Assembly: GCF_016593235.1 (NCBI RefSeq)
Contig: NZ_AP023065.1
Span: 806,001 to 870,000 of the forward strand
DNA length: 64,000 bases
Reading direction: 5' to 3'
DNA from: Nitratiruptor sp. YY09-18
GTDB taxonomy: Bacteria > Campylobacterota > Campylobacteria > Campylobacterales > Nitratiruptoraceae
Shown: piece after piece, positions 36,156 through 45,043 of the stretch
Numbering within the stretch: position 1 is the first letter of the stretch
Layout: each line of letters begins with the position of its first letter
Made by a program: the position numbers and the translations under genes
The notes under the pieces: model-generated
Seen by the model: the letters and a program-made list of their open reading frames with translations, nothing else
Database searches by the model: none
Told to the model about the DNA's origin: nothing

Positions 36156-36929
36156 ATGAAAAAGATTCTCTTTGCTTTAGTTTTTGCTCTCTTTTTTGCA
36201 GCTTGTAGTAAAAACCCCTATACACACCGCCAACAGCTCATTCTCATCTCTCCGCAACAAGAGGTGAGAATGGGACTCCAAGCTGAACAGCAGATTTTGC
36301 GAAAATCTCGTATCTCCCGTAACCCCTCCTATAACGCAATGGTACGAAGAGTGGGAAAACGAATAGCTCAAGTGGCCGAAGTAGAGTTTCACCCAAACTA
36401 TAGATGGGAGTTTCATGTCATAGAGTCACCACAAATCAATGCTTTTTGTCTTCCTGGTGGCAAGATTTTTGTCTATACAGGCCTTTTAAAACTTGTAGAA
36501 AATGATGATCAACTTGCAGCAGTTATAGGACATGAAGTAGCCCATGCGATCTTGCGACACGGAAGCGAGAGAGTCTCTATAGCAATGGTAAGCAATCTTG
36601 GTAAGCAACTCATTGCACAAGGTTTGCAGATCTCTGGGAGAAGATGGGGTCCTCTCTATGATTTGGCCTATGGTGTCACAACGCAGTATGGCATACTCTT
36701 TCCCTATAGCAGAAAGTTTGAGTATGAAGCAGATCAGTTGGGTCTTTATCTCATGTACAAAGCTTGCTACAAGCCAGAGGAAGCTATACGCTTTTGGTAT
36801 AAGATGATGCAAGCTTCAAGGAAGAAAATCCCAGAGTTTCTCTCTACTCACCCATCAGATGAGCATAGGATTGCAATGCTGCAGCGTTATATCAAAAGAC
36901 TGCGTAAAATACAGCGCAATTGTCCTTAA
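36156..36929 (+). CDS. M48-family zinc metalloprotease lipoprotein
   Basis: A 257-residue lipoprotein (signal to FFAACS, Cys17 lipid site) with the zinc motif HEVAH in AVIGHEVAHAILRHG (about 123-137) and the third ligand in FEYEADQLGLYLM. The PGGKIFVYTGLL segment upstream is typical of the Oma1/LoiP/BepA group, periplasmic proteases of outer-membrane protein quality control. It lies after feoB with its own promoter. STHPSDEHRIAML near the C-terminus is also family-typical. Confidence 0.93.
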   Translation: MKKILFALVFALFFAACSKNPYTHRQQLILISPQQEVRMGLQAEQQILRKSRISRNPSYNAMVRRVGKRIAQVAEVEFHPNYRWEFHVIESPQINAFCLPGGKIFVYTGLLKLVENDDQLAAVIGHEVAHAILRHGSERVSIAMVSNLGKQLIAQGLQISGRRWGPLYDLAYGVTTQYGILFPYSRKFEYEADQLGLYLMYKACYKPEEAIRFWYKMMQASRKKIPEFLSTHPSDEHRIAMLQRYIKRLRKIQRNCP

Positions 36930-36941
36930 GAGAATTTTTGC

Positions 36942-36947
36942 TACAAT
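36942..36947 (+). promoter_or_regulatory. -10 box of the CoA-binding protein/ilvA unit
   Basis: TACAAT followed by TTCGCTAAAAAAAGG and the ATG 23 bases after the box. Confidence 0.5.
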
Positions 36948-36970
36948 TTCGCTAAAAAAAGGCGTAAGTG

Positions 36971-37402
36971 ATGGAGTGTGAATTTCCAAAAATCAATGAA
37001 GATTTAGATACTATTAAAGAGATTTTCCAAGAGACAAAAACTATCGCAATCGTAGGCCTCTCTCCAAACCCTGCTAAAGATAGCAACCGTGTTGCAGCAT
37101 ATTTGCAAAGTGTCGGCTATAAGATAGTACCAATCTATCCAAAAGAGGATGAGATTTTGGGCGAGAAGGTCTATAGAAGTTTAGAAGAGGTACCTTTCCA
37201 AATAGATATGATCGATATCTTTCGTAAACCAGCCGCAGTTGGACCAATTGTAGAAGCTGCAATCAAAAGAGGAGACGTGAAAGTTGTATGGATGCAAAAG
37301 GGTATCGTCAATAATGAAGCGGCACAGAGGGCAAAAGAAGCAGGTATGAGAGTGGTGCAAAACCGCTGCACCATGGTAGATCACAAAATGATTTTTGGAT
37401 AA
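36971..37402 (+). CDS. CoA-binding-domain protein (YccU type)
   Basis: A single Rossmann-type CoA-binding domain of 143 residues: AIVGLSPNPAKDSNRVAAYL (about 26-45), then GYKIVPIYPKEDEILGEKVY and KVVWMQKGIVNNEAA. The tail ends NRCTMVDHKMIFG, matching YccU-like proteins. No catalytic activity is known for the stand-alone family. A GTG three bases upstream of the chosen ATG is an alternative start. ilvA follows after 3 bases. Confidence 0.9.
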   Translation: MECEFPKINEDLDTIKEIFQETKTIAIVGLSPNPAKDSNRVAAYLQSVGYKIVPIYPKEDEILGEKVYRSLEEVPFQIDMIDIFRKPAAVGPIVEAAIKRGDVKVVWMQKGIVNNEAAQRAKEAGMRVVQNRCTMVDHKMIFG

Positions 37403-37405
37403 TAT

Positions 37406-38617
37406 ATGATACCTCTAGAAAAGATCAAAGAGGCGCAAGAAAGGGTTGCTCGTGTTGCCCATACTACACCTTTTGCATATGCGCCACTTCTGAGTAAAAA
37501 AATAGGTACTAATATATTTTTAAAAAAAGAGAATCTCCAAACTACTGGTGCTTTTAAGATTAGAGGGGCTTTCAATAAAATTGCAACACTTAATGAAAAT
37601 GAACGTCAAAAGGGTGTTGTTGCTGCAAGTGCTGGCAACCATGCGCAAGGCGTGGCTTTTTCTTCTCACTATTTCAAAATCCCTGCAACTATTGTGATGC
37701 CGGAGAGCACTCCGCTGACCAAGATTAATGGTGTAAAATCATACGGCGCTGAAGTAATTTTGCATGGAAAAAACTATGATGAAGCGTATGAGTATGCTAT
37801 CGAGTATGCAAAAGAGCACGACAAGACATTTGTCCACCCTTTTGCTGATGAAGAGGTGATGGCCGGGCAAGGCACAATTGCTCTTGAGATTGTAGAGCAG
37901 GCCAAAGATATAGATATTATACTCGTACCCATTGGCGGAGGAGGGCTTATTGCTGGCATTGCTAGTGCAATCAAGCAGATAGATCCATCTATCCAGGTTA
38001 TCGGAGTTACTGCTGCAGGTGCACCTGCAATGAAACGCTCCTATGAAGCTGGTAGACCAATAGATACGATAGATGTACGTACAATTGCAGATGGTATAGC
38101 AGTCCGTGACACTTCACCTATGACACTTGATATTATTCTAAAGACAGTAGATGATATTGTCGAAGTGGATGATGAAGAGATAGCAGATGCGATACTCTTC
38201 TTACTTGAAAATCAAAAACTTGTGGTGGAGGGGGCAGGTGCAGTAGGTGTTGCAGCATTACTCTATGAAAAAATAGAAAATATAGTAGGCAAAAATGTTG
38301 CTGTTGTTCTTAGCGGTGGAAATATCGATGTAACGATGCTCAGCGTCATTATCGAAAAAGGTCTTATTAAATCATATCGCAAGATGAAACTCATCGTTAC
38401 ACTTGTAGATAAGCCCGGATCACTTTTGAAACTTACTGAAATATTCGCGCAAGTTGGTGCAAATATTGTGCAGATCGGGTATGACAGAACTTCAGCTTCC
38501 CTTGCATTTGGAGATGCAAATGTCTCTATCGCACTTGAGACAAAAGGCAAAGAACACCAAGAGGAGATACGCTATCTTATGCGCAAACATGGCTATCGTT
38601 TCCATGAGGAGAAGTGA
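37406..38617 (+). CDS. ilvA: threonine dehydratase (threonine ammonia-lyase)
   Basis: PLP enzyme that makes 2-oxobutyrate, the committed step to isoleucine. The PLP lysine is in TTGAFKIRGAFNK (about 47-59); the phosphate-binding loop is IGGGGLIAGIASA (about 175-187). An ACT domain occupies the last ~75 residues (IVTLVDKPGSLLKLTEIFAQ onward), giving 403 residues and the possibility of allosteric control. It may serve isoleucine synthesis together with ilvB/ilvH downstream. The stop overlaps ppx by 1 base from the preferred ATG. Confidence 0.94.
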   Translation: MIPLEKIKEAQERVARVAHTTPFAYAPLLSKKIGTNIFLKKENLQTTGAFKIRGAFNKIATLNENERQKGVVAASAGNHAQGVAFSSHYFKIPATIVMPESTPLTKINGVKSYGAEVILHGKNYDEAYEYAIEYAKEHDKTFVHPFADEEVMAGQGTIALEIVEQAKDIDIILVPIGGGGLIAGIASAIKQIDPSIQVIGVTAAGAPAMKRSYEAGRPIDTIDVRTIADGIAVRDTSPMTLDIILKTVDDIVEVDDEEIADAILFLLENQKLVVEGAGAVGVAALLYEKIENIVGKNVAVVLSGGNIDVTMLSVIIEKGLIKSYRKMKLIVTLVDKPGSLLKLTEIFAQVGANIVQIGYDRTSASLAFGDANVSIALETKGKEHQEEIRYLMRKHGYRFHEEK

Positions 38618-39516
38618 TGGCAATAGGTATTGATATCGGTTCCAACTCTTTGCGCGTTGTCAAGATTGATTGCAAGGAAATGAAAAAGATCGCAGAATTT
38701 GAGAGAGTTGTGCGCACAGCCCAAGATATCGAAATAACTAGTCTTATCTCGCAAGCTGCACTTGAACGCATTGTAGAAGCTTTGCAAGAAGCAAAAGAGA
38801 TAATCGGCTTTGATGAACCCTATAAAGCAGTAGCTACTGCAGCATTTCGCAAAGCCAAAAATGCAAGAGAAGCTATAGCTTTTATCTATAAAAAAACAGG
38901 GATAGAAGTAGAGGTAATAGATCCTGAACAAGAGAGTCTCTATAGCGTTGCAGGTGTTATTTTTGGCCTTAGAAGCAAGGGGCTTCCTGATAAGAAGTTT
39001 TTGATGGTAGATATTGGAGGAGGCTCAACAGAGCTTGTTCTCAAGCACCGCAACGATATTATATTTCGCTCATTCAATTTTGGAATTCTTACAGTTATTC
39101 AAAATTTCAAAACCAAAGAAGAGATAATCTTTGGTATAAGACGGTATATGAGCGATATCAAGGAGTTTTTACAAGACGCCTTTGAACTTTTTGGAAAACC
39201 AAAAATCTTTGTTGGCACTGGTGGTACTCCTGCAACAGTCGCGGCCTTGAAACTTGGACTCAATTATGAAAATTATGATGCAAGCAAGGTCAGTGGGACT
39301 ACAATTACTCTTGATGATATAGAAAATGCATATAAAAAACTTATACTTATGCCTCTCCAGCAGAGAGCAAAATTAGTAGGAATTGGCCGTGAAGATGCAA
39401 TTATTGCAGGACTTGTGATTTTAGAAGAGATTATGAAAAAAGCAGCTTTTAAAGAGATGGTTGTCAGTGATGAAGGAGTGCGGGAAGGTGTCGCTCTAGA
39501 GCTTTGCAAGCAGTAG
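38617..39516 (+). CDS. ppx: Ppx/GppA family phosphatase
   Basis: ASKHA-fold exopolyphosphatase/guanosine pentaphosphate phosphatase domain of 299 residues. Motifs are IDIGSNSLRVV near the N-terminus, EQESLYSVAGV, the phosphate-binding VDIGGGSTELVL (about 129-140) and GTGGTPATVAALKL. It lacks the C-terminal HD-like domain of E. coli Ppx, so it is the short two-domain form. It may degrade polyphosphate or pppGpp; sequence does not decide. The ATG at 38617 overlaps the ilvA stop; a GTG one codon earlier is also possible. Confidence 0.9.
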   Translation: MAIGIDIGSNSLRVVKIDCKEMKKIAEFERVVRTAQDIEITSLISQAALERIVEALQEAKEIIGFDEPYKAVATAAFRKAKNAREAIAFIYKKTGIEVEVIDPEQESLYSVAGVIFGLRSKGLPDKKFLMVDIGGGSTELVLKHRNDIIFRSFNFGILTVIQNFKTKEEIIFGIRRYMSDIKEFLQDAFELFGKPKIFVGTGGTPATVAALKLGLNYENYDASKVSGTTITLDDIENAYKKLILMPLQQRAKLVGIGREDAIIAGLVILEEIMKKAAFKEMVVSDEGVREGVALELCKQ

Positions 39517-39525
39517 ATTTTTCGG

Positions 39526-39531
39526 TACAAT
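39526..39531 (+). promoter_or_regulatory. -10 box of ilvB
   Basis: TACAAT followed by TGAGCAATTTAG, 29 bases before the ilvB ATG. The box lies 9 bases after the ppx stop codon. No leader peptide or attenuator is visible. Confidence 0.45.
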
Positions 39532-39560
39532 TGAGCAATTTAGTCGAGGTAGGAGAAGAT

Positions 39561-41255
39561 ATGGCAAAAATGACCGGCGCTAGAATGGTTGTTGAAGCGA
39601 TGAGAGAAGAGGGCGTTGAGGTAGTTTTCGGCTACCCTGGCGGCGCCATAATGAATGTATATGATGAAATTTATAAACATAGATATTTTCAGCATATTCT
39701 CACACGCCATGAACAAGCAGCGGTCCATGCAGCTGATGGCTATGCCAGAGCAACAGGCAAAGTGGGAGTAGCATTTGTAACGAGTGGACCGGGATTTACC
39801 AATGCAGTAACAGGACTTGCTACTGCATATATGGACTCTATTCCACTAGTTGTTGTCAGTGGACAGGTACCACTCTCTATGATAGGAACTGATGCATTTC
39901 AAGAGATAGATGCGGTGGGAATTAGCCGTCCATGTACAAAACACAACTTCTTAGTCAAAAGTGCAGATGAGCTTCCGCAAATTTTAGCAGAAGCTTTCTA
40001 TATTGCACGAACCGGAAGACCAGGTCCGGTGCATGTAGATATCCCAAAAGATGTAACTGCACAATTAGGGGAATTTAGCTATCCAAAAGATGTAAAGATT
40101 GAGACTTATAAGCCTACTATCAAAGGGAACGCAAGACAGATAAAAAAAGCAGTCGAAGCTATTGCTGAGGCTAAAAAGCCAGTCTTTTATCTTGGTGGTG
40201 GTATTATAAATTCAAATAGTGCAGATTTAGTGCGAGAGCTTGTAGCTGCTACGCAGATTCCAGCAGTTGAGACTCTCATGGCAAGAGGCACACTTCGCTA
40301 TGATGATCCTATGCTTCTTGGCATGGTAGGGATGCATGGGACATATGCAGCAAATATGGCTATGAGTGAGGCAGATCTCCTCATAGCTCTTGGGCCACGC
40401 TTTGATGATAGGGTTACAGGAAAGTTATCTGAGTTTGCAAAATACGCAAAGATTATCCATGTGGATATCGATCCAAGTAGTATCGGAAAGCTTGTCCATG
40501 TAGACTATCCTATAGTTGGTGATCTCAAAGCTATTTTGCAAGAGTTGGTGCCAAAAGCAAAAGAGAAGGTAAATCCTCAAAGATATGAATCGTGGCGAGA
40601 GATTTTGCAACGCTATCAAGAACTCCATCCACTTACCTATGAAGATAGCGATAAAGTAATTAAGCCTGAGTGGGTTATACAGCGTGTAGGTGAAAAGCTC
40701 AAAGGAAAAGCAAGAATCTCCACCGATGTTGGACAGCACCAGATGTGGGCGGCGCAGTACTATCCATTTACAAGACCGCGTGAATTTATAACAAGTGGCG
40801 GACTTGGAACGATGGGTTTTGGTTTTCCAGCAGCAATGGGCGTAAAGCGTGGAGTACCTGATGAAATTAGTATCAATATTAGTGGTGATGGCTCGATTTT
40901 GATGAATATTCAAGAGCTCATGACTGCTGTAGAGTATCGGTTTCCTGTTATAAATATCATTTTAAATAACAACTATCTCGGTATGGTTCGTCAGTGGCAG
41001 ACATTTTTCTATGATAAGCGCTATGCTGAAACTGATCTTTCTATGCAACCAGATTTTGTAAAACTGGCTGAGAGTTTTGGTGGAGTCGGCTACAGAGCTA
41101 AAACCAAAGAGGAGTTTGACGAAGCCCTTGATGATGCTATTAGTAAAGGTGTAGTTGCACTCATTGATGTTGTTGTAGATAGATATGAGAATGTTTTGCC
41201 AATGGTTCCAGCTGGTGGAAGCCTCTATAATATGCTTTTAGAGTATAAGGACTGA
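39561..41255 (+). CDS. ilvB: acetolactate synthase large subunit
   Basis: ThDP-dependent acetohydroxyacid synthase catalytic subunit for valine, leucine and isoleucine. The ThDP activation glutamate is in LTRHEQAAVHAADGYAR (about 44-60), the FAD-domain segment lies near 200-340, and the ThDP/Mg motif is SGDGSILMNIQEL to LNNNYLGMVRQWQ (about 440-480). I start at the ATG at 39561 (MAKMTGARMV) with AGGAG six bases upstream; a frame open to 39504 would overlap ppx without a ribosome site. 564 residues is normal. Confidence 0.96.
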   Translation: MAKMTGARMVVEAMREEGVEVVFGYPGGAIMNVYDEIYKHRYFQHILTRHEQAAVHAADGYARATGKVGVAFVTSGPGFTNAVTGLATAYMDSIPLVVVSGQVPLSMIGTDAFQEIDAVGISRPCTKHNFLVKSADELPQILAEAFYIARTGRPGPVHVDIPKDVTAQLGEFSYPKDVKIETYKPTIKGNARQIKKAVEAIAEAKKPVFYLGGGIINSNSADLVRELVAATQIPAVETLMARGTLRYDDPMLLGMVGMHGTYAANMAMSEADLLIALGPRFDDRVTGKLSEFAKYAKIIHVDIDPSSIGKLVHVDYPIVGDLKAILQELVPKAKEKVNPQRYESWREILQRYQELHPLTYEDSDKVIKPEWVIQRVGEKLKGKARISTDVGQHQMWAAQYYPFTRPREFITSGGLGTMGFGFPAAMGVKRGVPDEISINISGDGSILMNIQELMTAVEYRFPVINIILNNNYLGMVRQWQTFFYDKRYAETDLSMQPDFVKLAESFGGVGYRAKTKEEFDEALDDAISKGVVALIDVVVDRYENVLPMVPAGGSLYNMLLEYKD

Positions 41256-41257
41256 AG

Positions 41258-41728
41258 ATGATAGAACAAAGAAGAGTAATATCAGTCATAGTATTGAATG
41301 AGCATGGTGTGCTCTCACGTATCACAGGCCTCTTTGCAGCACGTGGCTACAATATCGAAAGTCTCACAGTTGCTCCAATTCCTGGGAGTAAATACTCAAG
41401 ACTTACAATTGTCACAAGTGGGAGTCCGCGTGTTATTGAGCAAATAATCAAGCAGCTTCACAAGCTCATTCCGGTCTATAAAGTTATAGAGCATTCTGAA
41501 ATTGTAGAAAAAGAGATGGTGCTCGCAAAAATTCCTCTTGAAGAGAGTCTTGCTGATGTGGAAGCACTCTGCCGCGCTTACAATGGGAATATAGTCAACA
41601 TTGGCCAAGAGAGCGTTATCATAATGGCAGCAGATGAACCACTACGCATAGAGCACTTTATCAAAGCAATAGAACGATTCAACCCCAAAGAGATAGTACG
41701 CGGCGGTGTCGTAGCAGTAGAGAGATAG
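41258..41728 (+). CDS. ilvH: acetolactate synthase small (regulatory) subunit
   Basis: A 156-residue regulatory subunit with an N-terminal ACT domain (VISVIVLNEHGVLSRITGLF, about 7-26) and RGYNIESLTVAP, which forms the valine-binding interface, then a C-terminal domain. It confers feedback inhibition on IlvB. It begins 2 bases after the ilvB stop; lpxD begins 1 base after its stop. Confidence 0.96.
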   Translation: MIEQRRVISVIVLNEHGVLSRITGLFAARGYNIESLTVAPIPGSKYSRLTIVTSGSPRVIEQIIKQLHKLIPVYKVIEHSEIVEKEMVLAKIPLEESLADVEALCRAYNGNIVNIGQESVIIMAADEPLRIEHFIKAIERFNPKEIVRGGVVAVER

Positions 41729-41729
41729 T

Positions 41730-42686
41730 ATGCTTTTGAGTAAACTAGCAAAAGAGTTTAATCTTGAACTCATAGGTGACGATAAAGAGATTGAAGGGCT
41801 AGAAGCCCTTCATAAAGCAACTCCAAAGCATCTCTCATTTTTAGAAAATAGTAAATACCTCAAAGCTCTTCCTTCCACCAAAGCAGCTGCTGTGATAATG
41901 AAGAGAGAGTATCTAGATTATCTCCCTCAAGGTGTTAGTGCTCTCATAAGCAATGAGCCATACCTTACTCTTGCTTATATTTCCAAGGTTTTCGCAAAAG
42001 AGCCTCTCCAAAAAGAAGGTAAAAAACCAAAAATTGGAAAAAACACCACTATCGCCCAAAATGTTTATATCGGCTATGATACGCACATTGGTGACAATGT
42101 TACAATTATGCCTGGCTGCTTCATTGGCGATAATGTGACTATAGGTAACAATACCCTCATCTATCCAAATGTGACAATATACCGTGACTGCAAAATCGGC
42201 AAAAACTGCATTATACATGCTGGCACTGTTATTGGAAGCGATGGCTATGGCTTTGCACATACTAAAGATGGCCGTCATATTAAAATATATCAAAATGGTA
42301 ATGTTGTTATTGAAGATGATGTTGAGATTGGTGCAAACTGTACAGTAGACAGGGGAGTTTTTGGGTCAACTGTCATCAAAAAAGGAACAAAACTTGATAA
42401 TCTCATCCAGATAGGCCACAACAGCGAAATAGGTGAAAATGTCCTTATGGCAAGTCAAGTAGGGATTTCTGGCTCGAGCAAACTTGGCAGAAATGTTGTC
42501 ATGGGTGGGCAGAGTGCCACAGCAGGACATTTGAGTATCGGTAATTTTGCAGTAATTGCAGCAAGAGGGGGAGTGACTAAATCGATCGAGGGCGGCAAAA
42601 CATATGCTGGATTTCCACTCCGCCTCCATAAAGATTGGCTCAAACTCCAAGGGATACTCTCACGGCTTCTCAAAAAGAGTACATAG
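41730..42686 (+). CDS. lpxD: UDP-3-O-(3-hydroxyacyl)glucosamine N-acyltransferase
   Basis: Third enzyme of lipid A synthesis, a left-handed beta-helix trimer. An N-terminal uridine-binding domain (about 1-100, with LSFLENSKYLKAL) precedes hexapeptide repeats (IGKNTTIAQNVYIGYDTHIG onward), and the catalytic His is in the QIGHNSEIGENV segment near 232. The C-terminal helix ends RLLKKST. 318 residues is slightly short of the usual ~340. It is the last gene of the ilv operon here, a regulatory link between branched-chain amino acid and lipid A genes only by position. Confidence 0.95.
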   Translation: MLLSKLAKEFNLELIGDDKEIEGLEALHKATPKHLSFLENSKYLKALPSTKAAAVIMKREYLDYLPQGVSALISNEPYLTLAYISKVFAKEPLQKEGKKPKIGKNTTIAQNVYIGYDTHIGDNVTIMPGCFIGDNVTIGNNTLIYPNVTIYRDCKIGKNCIIHAGTVIGSDGYGFAHTKDGRHIKIYQNGNVVIEDDVEIGANCTVDRGVFGSTVIKKGTKLDNLIQIGHNSEIGENVLMASQVGISGSSKLGRNVVMGGQSATAGHLSIGNFAVIAARGGVTKSIEGGKTYAGFPLRLHKDWLKLQGILSRLLKKST

Positions 42687-42701
42687 CCCTAGCTACTTAA
42701 G

Positions 42702-42728
42702 TTGCATAAAATATAATCCAGTTATACT
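42702..42728 (+). promoter_or_regulatory. possible promoter of the 98-residue unknown gene
   Basis: A TTGCAT-like -35 at 42702-42707 and a TATACT -10 at 42723-42728 (15-base spacing), with another TATAAT at 42712. Multiple AT-rich boxes make the exact choice uncertain. Confidence 0.35.
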
Positions 42729-42763
42729 AATATTATATAAACACTTCAATGAAGGAGCTAGTC

Positions 42764-43060
42764 ATGGCAAAAACACATAGTGAGATAAAAATCTTTCATC
42801 TTTATGGCACAAAAGATGGAATTGTAAGTGTTGCTCATATCACTGAGCCGTATGGGGAGGGAAGTGAACCAGTAGTGAGCATCGGTATTTCACTCAAAGG
42901 AAATGCCCTTAATCCTGAGTGGAAAGTCCATATCCCATATGAAAATATCGATGATCTCATCGAGGCGTTGGAACTAGCAAAAAAAGAGTTTGGCAAAGAT
43001 TATATACCAGGCGAGAATGCAAAACCACTCGATATGGATGAGACAATAGGTGGCGACTAA
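42764..43060 (+). CDS. conserved-looking small protein of unknown function
   Basis: A 98-residue soluble acidic protein beginning [15 protein letters not shown]. It has alternating beta segments ([26 protein letters not shown]) then a helical stretch ([16 protein letters not shown]), and ends in an acidic tail. The ATG at 42764 is preceded by AAGGAG six bases away, which decides against an in-frame ATG at 42749. I know no family for it. It stands alone with its own promoter region and its stop overlaps the convergent nrdJ gene by 4 bases. Confidence 0.7.
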   Translation: MAKTHSEIKIFHLYGTKDGIVSVAHITEPYGEGSEPVVSIGISLKGNALNPEWKVHIPYENIDDLIEALELAKKEFGKDYIPGENAKPLDMDETIGGD

Positions 43061-45003
43061 GAGATATGGCAGCTCTTGCTGCCACACTCTTGTGTGATAG
43101 CATGGTGGCCTCTCAATTTTTTCCAATCAATCTTTATATCTTGGCTTAATGTTTTATACTCCTCTTTGCTAATCTTCTCGAATGGCATTTGTGGATAAAC
43201 TTCTGTATCTTTTGGTAGAAGTGTTGTTGATTTTAGCATAGGTAGATACTCTTTGAGCATACGCGCTAGTAGCGTAGCATCATATTTTTGTGGATCGAAC
43301 ATGATTGTATTTGAGACCATATTATCTGCCCACTCTCGCTGTAGCATGGCCAATATATTCATCTGCTCCCATACACTTACATCATCGATCTCTTTTGGAT
43401 TATTGTAGTGCATAGCAAAGGAGAAGACAAAAGTGCTCGGATCGTAGATATCTGGTTCGCTTGGCACACCAGAGTCTATGAGAAGCTGGGCAAGGGGTGA
43501 ATCTTTGGCAATGCGTATGCGCCGCAATGCGTAGCGATAGAGAGGATAGTGCATCCCCGGACTGGTTCCAGCCAGCAGACTTATAGTCCCAGAAGGTTTG
43601 ACAGCTGTAACTTTGAGTGAAATAGGAATGCCACCAGCTACAGCTAAATCTTTGTTAATTTGGCGCACCTTTTTATAACCAGAGCGTAGCCACTTTATAA
43701 TAGTTTCTATACCATGCATCTCAATCGCATCTGCTACGCCAGAGACACTTACTCCTGTGCGTCTATTGCGAGCCACAACTGCGTTAGTCTCAGGCCTGTG
43801 TGTGGGCAATAGATTGACTGTAGAAGCATAAAAAGTTGCATATTCTATCATTTGCAAAAATTCATTATAATCTTTACAGCGAGGTAAGAATATTTCACTT
43901 AGGTTACACAATTCATACGATTCTAAAGCTATCTCACCACAAGGGTTACTCAGCCACGCTCTATCAGTAATCTCTTCGCCAAATCTTCCATATTTTTGCA
44001 TATTCTCTAGATGCAAAAACCCGGGCTCTCCAGATTTAGCCACAAGTGGTGTAATAGCATCAATAGAGTGAAAATCATCAATGTTCTTAAGTAATACTGA
44101 ATTGTTTGAGACCCAACCATAAGACTGCCTCTCGGGAAAGCGTGAAAAGTCTTTGAGATGCAAAAAGGTCTCATCATCAGGATCTCCTATAGCAATTTGA
44201 GCTGAGCGCCTAATGTTACCCGATACTACACACACTCCTATATGATTAAAAATATCGACTATGCATCTGGTTCTATCGATTTTTCCATCTATAAAATCTT
44301 CTAAAGTCTTTTCAAGATCTTTATGCAATTTTTTCAAAGGCTCTGGTCCAGAGGCTATTCCGCCAAAGGTTTGCAGAGGTGTTCCTGCTGGGCGTATTTG
44401 AGAGTAGTCAAACTGATAGTATGGACCATTTTCAATATAGCTTTGCAAGAGCAATCTCACAGATTTGACCCAACCCTCTTTGCTATCTTCTATTGTATAA
44501 ATTTTTGGCTCTTTTTTATTCGGTTTTTTTGCACTCCCTCTCCAAGCTGTATTGAATCCTACTCCAGCTCCAACCATAAGCATATCCATTGCCCAATCAG
44601 CTGCTTGTACAAGATCGGTAGTATCAACTGCTGCGCAATTGTAAAGAGCTGCACTCCCTCTTTCATACATATACTCTGTACCCATTATCCAAAGTCCGCG
44701 TCCTGGAGGAAGCCATTTGAGCTGGTGCATAGCAAGAGCGAAATTTTTGGCAAACTCCTGCCAATACTCCTCATCCCAAGAAAGATGCATATTTTTGTAG
44801 TGGTTTTTGCGAATACTCATGATACCTTCTGTAACGCGTATGACCACATCACTCCAACTCTCATTAAATCCATCATCTTTGATGCGGCTATAACTGCGAT
44901 AAAAGACAACTTGGCTAAAGAGTCCAAAACCAAAAGAAGAGGGGAGGCTTTTTATGAATTCTTTAGTTTTCGCTGATAAAATAAACCTATGTTTTACAAA
45001 CAT
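43057..45003 (-). CDS. nrdJ: adenosylcobalamin-dependent ribonucleoside-triphosphate reductase (class II)
   Basis: Reduces ribonucleotides to deoxyribonucleotides with a radical generated from B12, with or without oxygen. The enzyme is of the monomeric Lactobacillus type: Cys123 in ALYNCAAVD and the pair in [18 protein letters not shown], 11 residues apart, match the radical and disulfide cysteines (408/419 there), and the C-terminal [10 protein letters not shown] supplies the shuttling CxxxxC pair. Start at 45003 (MFVKHRF) has AAAGGAG upstream; a longer frame to 45030 lies in the promoter. 648 residues is a little short of ~735, so some allosteric insertions are reduced. This class is unusual for the phylum as far as I know. 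Confidence 0.88.
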   Translation of the reverse strand: MFVKHRFILSAKTKEFIKSLPSSFGFGLFSQVVFYRSYSRIKDDGFNESWSDVVIRVTEGIMSIRKNHYKNMHLSWDEEYWQEFAKNFALAMHQLKWLPPGRGLWIMGTEYMYERGSAALYNCAAVDTTDLVQAADWAMDMLMVGAGVGFNTAWRGSAKKPNKKEPKIYTIEDSKEGWVKSVRLLLQSYIENGPYYQFDYSQIRPAGTPLQTFGGIASGPEPLKKLHKDLEKTLEDFIDGKIDRTRCIVDIFNHIGVCVVSGNIRRSAQIAIGDPDDETFLHLKDFSRFPERQSYGWVSNNSVLLKNIDDFHSIDAITPLVAKSGEPGFLHLENMQKYGRFGEEITDRAWLSNPCGEIALESYELCNLSEIFLPRCKDYNEFLQMIEYATFYASTVNLLPTHRPETNAVVARNRRTGVSVSGVADAIEMHGIETIIKWLRSGYKKVRQINKDLAVAGGIPISLKVTAVKPSGTISLLAGTSPGMHYPLYRYALRRIRIAKDSPLAQLLIDSGVPSEPDIYDPSTFVFSFAMHYNNPKEIDDVSVWEQMNILAMLQREWADNMVSNTIMFDPQKYDATLLARMLKEYLPMLKSTTLLPKDTEVYPQMPFEKISKEEYKTLSQDIKIDWKKLRGHHAITQECGSKSCHIS

Positions 45004-45019
45004 AAATCTCCTTTTAAAG

Positions 45020-45027
45020 ATTATATT
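45020..45027. promoter_or_regulatory. overlapping divergent -10 boxes of nrdJ and pglB
   Basis: The minus strand reads TATAAT at 45020-45025 (nrdJ) and the plus strand TATATT at 45022-45027 (pglB). The whole intergenic gap is only 40 bases. RNA polymerase could not occupy both at once, so the two promoters are probably mutually exclusive. Confidence 0.5.
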
Positions 45028-45043
45028 CAAAATAGGAACAAAA

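Noticed and set aside
39504-39560. N-terminal extension of IlvB by 19 residues
   Set aside because: The ATG at 39561 has an AGGAG site at proper distance and matches the normal start of the family; the extension would cover the -10 box.
41730-42686. Short periodic DNA repeats in lpxD, considered as a tandem repeat array
   Set aside because: They come from the hexapeptide repeats of the left-handed beta-helix protein and are not DNA-level repeats.
43068-43083. Perfect hairpin GGCAGC TCTT GCTGCC near the end of the 98-residue gene, considered as a terminator
   Set aside because: It encodes the GSKSC tail of NrdJ on the other strand and has no U run after it; coincidence of the Cys/Ser codons is enough.
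45004-45043. Cobalamin riboswitch upstream of nrdJ
   Set aside because: The gap to pglB is only 40 bases, far too short for the roughly 200-base B12 aptamer.
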